A DNA stretch of 50,382 nt. Origin: an uncultured Spirochaetales bacterium. Lineage in GTDB: Bacteria; Spirochaetota; Spirochaetia; Sphaerochaetales; Sphaerochaetaceae. The notes beneath the pieces are model-generated. The model saw only the letters and a program-made list of their open reading frames with translations. It was not told the DNA's origin and did no database searches. Below, one piece after another: positions 49,338-50,382 of the stretch (its first letter is position 1; every line of letters starts with the position of its first letter). The stretch spans positions 1-50,382 of the forward strand of contig CALXOO010000011.1 of the NCBI GenBank assembly GCA_944390045.1, in the 5' to 3' direction. A program made the position numbers and the translations under genes.

Positions 49338-50114
49338 TCAGAACTTTCCATTGCTGTTCATCCATGTCGCTGGATCAGCAATCGTCTCCATTACATCCCA
49401 GTGCTCGGCGATCCTGCCGTTCTCAATTCTCCACAGGTCATAGTAGCTTGTCGGAACACCTCCGAAGCTTCCCTCAGAGACTGCCAGCACGAAGTTGCCC
49501 TGGACAAGCACCATGTGGACTCTGTCATAGACCATGCTGATTCCCTGATCCGCCATGGATGCGAGCGCTGCACCCAGCCCTGAGACGCCGTCTGCTATCC
49601 CAGTATTGTGCTGAATATAGACATCTCCATTGAAATAATCCGCCGTTTTCTCAGGTCTGTTGCCCTGCATCACATCGTAAAGGAAGTTCCTGACCAGTTC
49701 CCTGTTCTCTTCTGTCTTGTCGAGATCCTCGACAGCCATGTATCCGTCAATCTGACTGTGTCCAGAGGGATTTGGTGCATCTGAAAGTGCTGCCAGGTTG
49801 TCCCAGTGCTCGGCTATTTTACCGTCCTCGTCAAAGCGGAAGATGTCGAAGGCCACCTGCTCGCCTGCTCCGGCAAAGTTATAGACCGTCTGGAGGAAGA
49901 CCTTGTCTCCATCCTCAAAGGCCCTGATATTCCTGACTGTCGTCTTCACTGGTGCAGAGGCAAGGTACTCCACAGAAGAAATGAAGGCTTCCCGACCAGT
50001 TCCGTATGCCAGATTGTGCTGTACATACCCCTCTGCCAGCAGGCCTGCGGCCTTGACCGTATCTCCAGTTGCGAAGGTATCAACCAGTTCCAGTGCTTTT
50101 GCGATTCTGATCAT
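49338..50114 (-). CDS. Tandem SnoaL/NTF2-like protein
   Basis: 258 residues with two SnoaL-like cone folds: the first (1-125) includes LAEGYVQHNLAYGTGREAFI and KIAEHWDNLAAL; the second (135-258) includes FNGDVYIQHNTGIADGVSGL and RIAEHWDVMETI. QHN and AEHWD recur in both halves, so it is an internal duplication. Such proteins act as small-molecule isomerases, hydrolases or detoxifying binding proteins; the substrate is unknown. AGGAG lies 7 nt before the ATG. It sits upstream of the rrf2 operon in the same orientation, and its own promoter region has two GTAA-N9-TTAC operators, so it is probably co-regulated by Rrf2. Confidence 0.85.
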   Translation of the reverse strand: MIRIAKALELVDTFATGDTVKAAGLLAEGYVQHNLAYGTGREAFISSVEYLASAPVKTTVRNIRAFEDGDKVFLQTVYNFAGAGEQVAFDIFRFDEDGKIAEHWDNLAALSDAPNPSGHSQIDGYMAVEDLDKTEENRELVRNFLYDVMQGNRPEKTADYFNGDVYIQHNTGIADGVSGLGAALASMADQGISMVYDRVHMVLVQGNFVLAVSEGSFGGVPTSYYDLWRIENGRIAEHWDVMETIADPATWMNSNGKF

Positions 50115-50146
50115 AGTGAGTCTCCTTATAAATTGTTGAATTTATT

Positions 50147-50163
50147 GTAACCATCGCGATTAC
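50147..50163. promoter_or_regulatory. GTAA-N9-TTAC operator proximal to snoaL
   Basis: GTAACCATCGCGATTAC with flanking T/A giving TTGTAA/TTACAA arms. It covers the best snoaL -10 candidate (TACAAT on the minus strand, plus 50144-50149), so a bound regulator would block transcription. Confidence 0.6.
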
Positions 50164-50189
50164 AATTTGGAATATAATACACCCATGTT

Positions 50190-50206
50190 GTAATGCCAAT
50201 AGTTAC
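50190..50206. promoter_or_regulatory. GTAA-N9-TTAC operator distal to snoaL
   Basis: GTAATGCCAATAGTTAC, flanked by T and A. Its centre is 43 bp from that of the proximal site, about four helical turns, so two dimers could bind the same face of the DNA. It also overlaps the possible start of the rightward frame at 50193. Confidence 0.55.
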
Positions 50207-50382
50207 ATTAAATTCGGTTTCTTCCATCACTCCCGGATACTCCGCAAACCATCCGGGGCGCCTGCATGGGACAAACGACTGGATCGCATCATTCAAGACG
50301 ATGGAAGAGCGTGAGCTTGATCGGGCCATGTTCATCAACATCTCATCCTGCGTCTTTGTCCAGACCTGCAAGAACATCGTCC
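50193..50382 (+). CDS. Partial rightward frame, possibly IstB-like ATPase fragment
   Basis: An open frame runs from ATG 50193 off the window edge (63 codons). Its last part, ERELDRAMFINISSCVFVQT followed by CKNIV, resembles the region just before the Walker A of IS21-type IstB helper ATPases (LDR..., cysteine, aromatic, then NI/NV). The first 40 residues do not look like an IstB N-terminus, so it could be an IS remnant joined to other sequence, or something else. TATAAT at 50173-50178 could serve it. The Walker A itself would lie outside the window. Confidence 0.3.
   Translation, partial: MPIVTLNSVSSITPGYSANHPGRLHGTNDWIASFKTMEERELDRAMFINISSCVFVQTCKNIV

Noticed and set aside
50126..50377. An 83-codon leftward frame at the right edge
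   Set aside because: It covers the snoaL operators and promoter, has no family resemblance and no ribosome-binding site.
1..50382. CRISPR array, prophage module, replication origin or rRNA operon
   Set aside because: No regularly spaced direct repeats, phage structural genes, DnaA-box cluster or rRNA sequence was seen.

Overview
The window is about 50 kb of a GC-rich bacterial chromosome, gene-dense and mostly housekeeping. The gene set suggests Spirochaetota, possibly near Sphaerochaeta: a BMP-type nucleoside ABC importer with a spirochaete-style signal peptide, a TGS-type nucleoside kinase, a stand-alone rpsD, AddAB, TrkAH and a DarA-like protein. This is inference from family resemblance; no 16S rRNA or other decisive marker lies here.

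Layout. 1-375: right end of an IS200/IS605-type element abutting the C-terminal remnant of a YczE-like membrane protein. 0.4-5.4 kb: AraC regulator, MATE exporter, TrkH and TrkA. 5.5-11.4 kb: aldo/keto reductase-ferredoxin, rplM-rpsI, rimO-pcrA. 11.4-16 kb: a SprT-like/DUF2786 protein and the overlapping genes aroA-ltaE-malY. 16-21.6 kb: addB-addA. 21.7-26.5 kb: CPBP protease, anchored nuclease, LrgA-LrgB, nucleoside kinase. 26.5-30.2 kb: GtrA, DarA, patatin, Pit and its PhoU-like partner. 30.4-35.3 kb: ABC importer. 35.7-39.6 kb: rpsD, ychF, flavodoxin, hflX. 39.8-43.9 kb: a two-gene acyl-CoA dehydratase activase system. 44.3-46.5 kb: P-loop/Asp23 fusion, poly(A) polymerase-like gene and tRNA-Cys. 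46.6-50.1 kb: Rrf2 regulator, FMN/ferredoxin protein, zinc macrodomain, class M sirtuin and a tandem SnoaL protein. The right edge opens into a possible IstB-like fragment.

Most notable system: rrf2, the FMN/ferredoxin gene, the macrodomain and the sirtuin overlap end to end. They form an apparent ADP-ribosylation/de-ADP-ribosylation operon without the lipoyl-carrier genes usually found with it. Three copies of a GTAA-N9-TTAC palindrome sit at the rrf2 promoter and upstream of the SnoaL gene, suggesting one redox or stress regulon.

Genome-style signals: many starts have a -10-like hexamer only 6-9 nt upstream and no Shine-Dalgarno sequence (MATE, trkA, rimO, aroA, CPBP, nucleoside kinase, P-loop/Asp23), which suggests widespread leaderless mRNAs. 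Other units (ribosomal proteins, gtrA, darA, rrf2, snoaL, the importer) have good ribosome-binding sites. Four convergent gene pairs overlap at their 3' ends. A compact candidate sRNA with an anti-Shine-Dalgarno motif and a C-rich terminator loop lies at 44118-44200. No CRISPR array, rRNA, prophage module or replication origin was seen.
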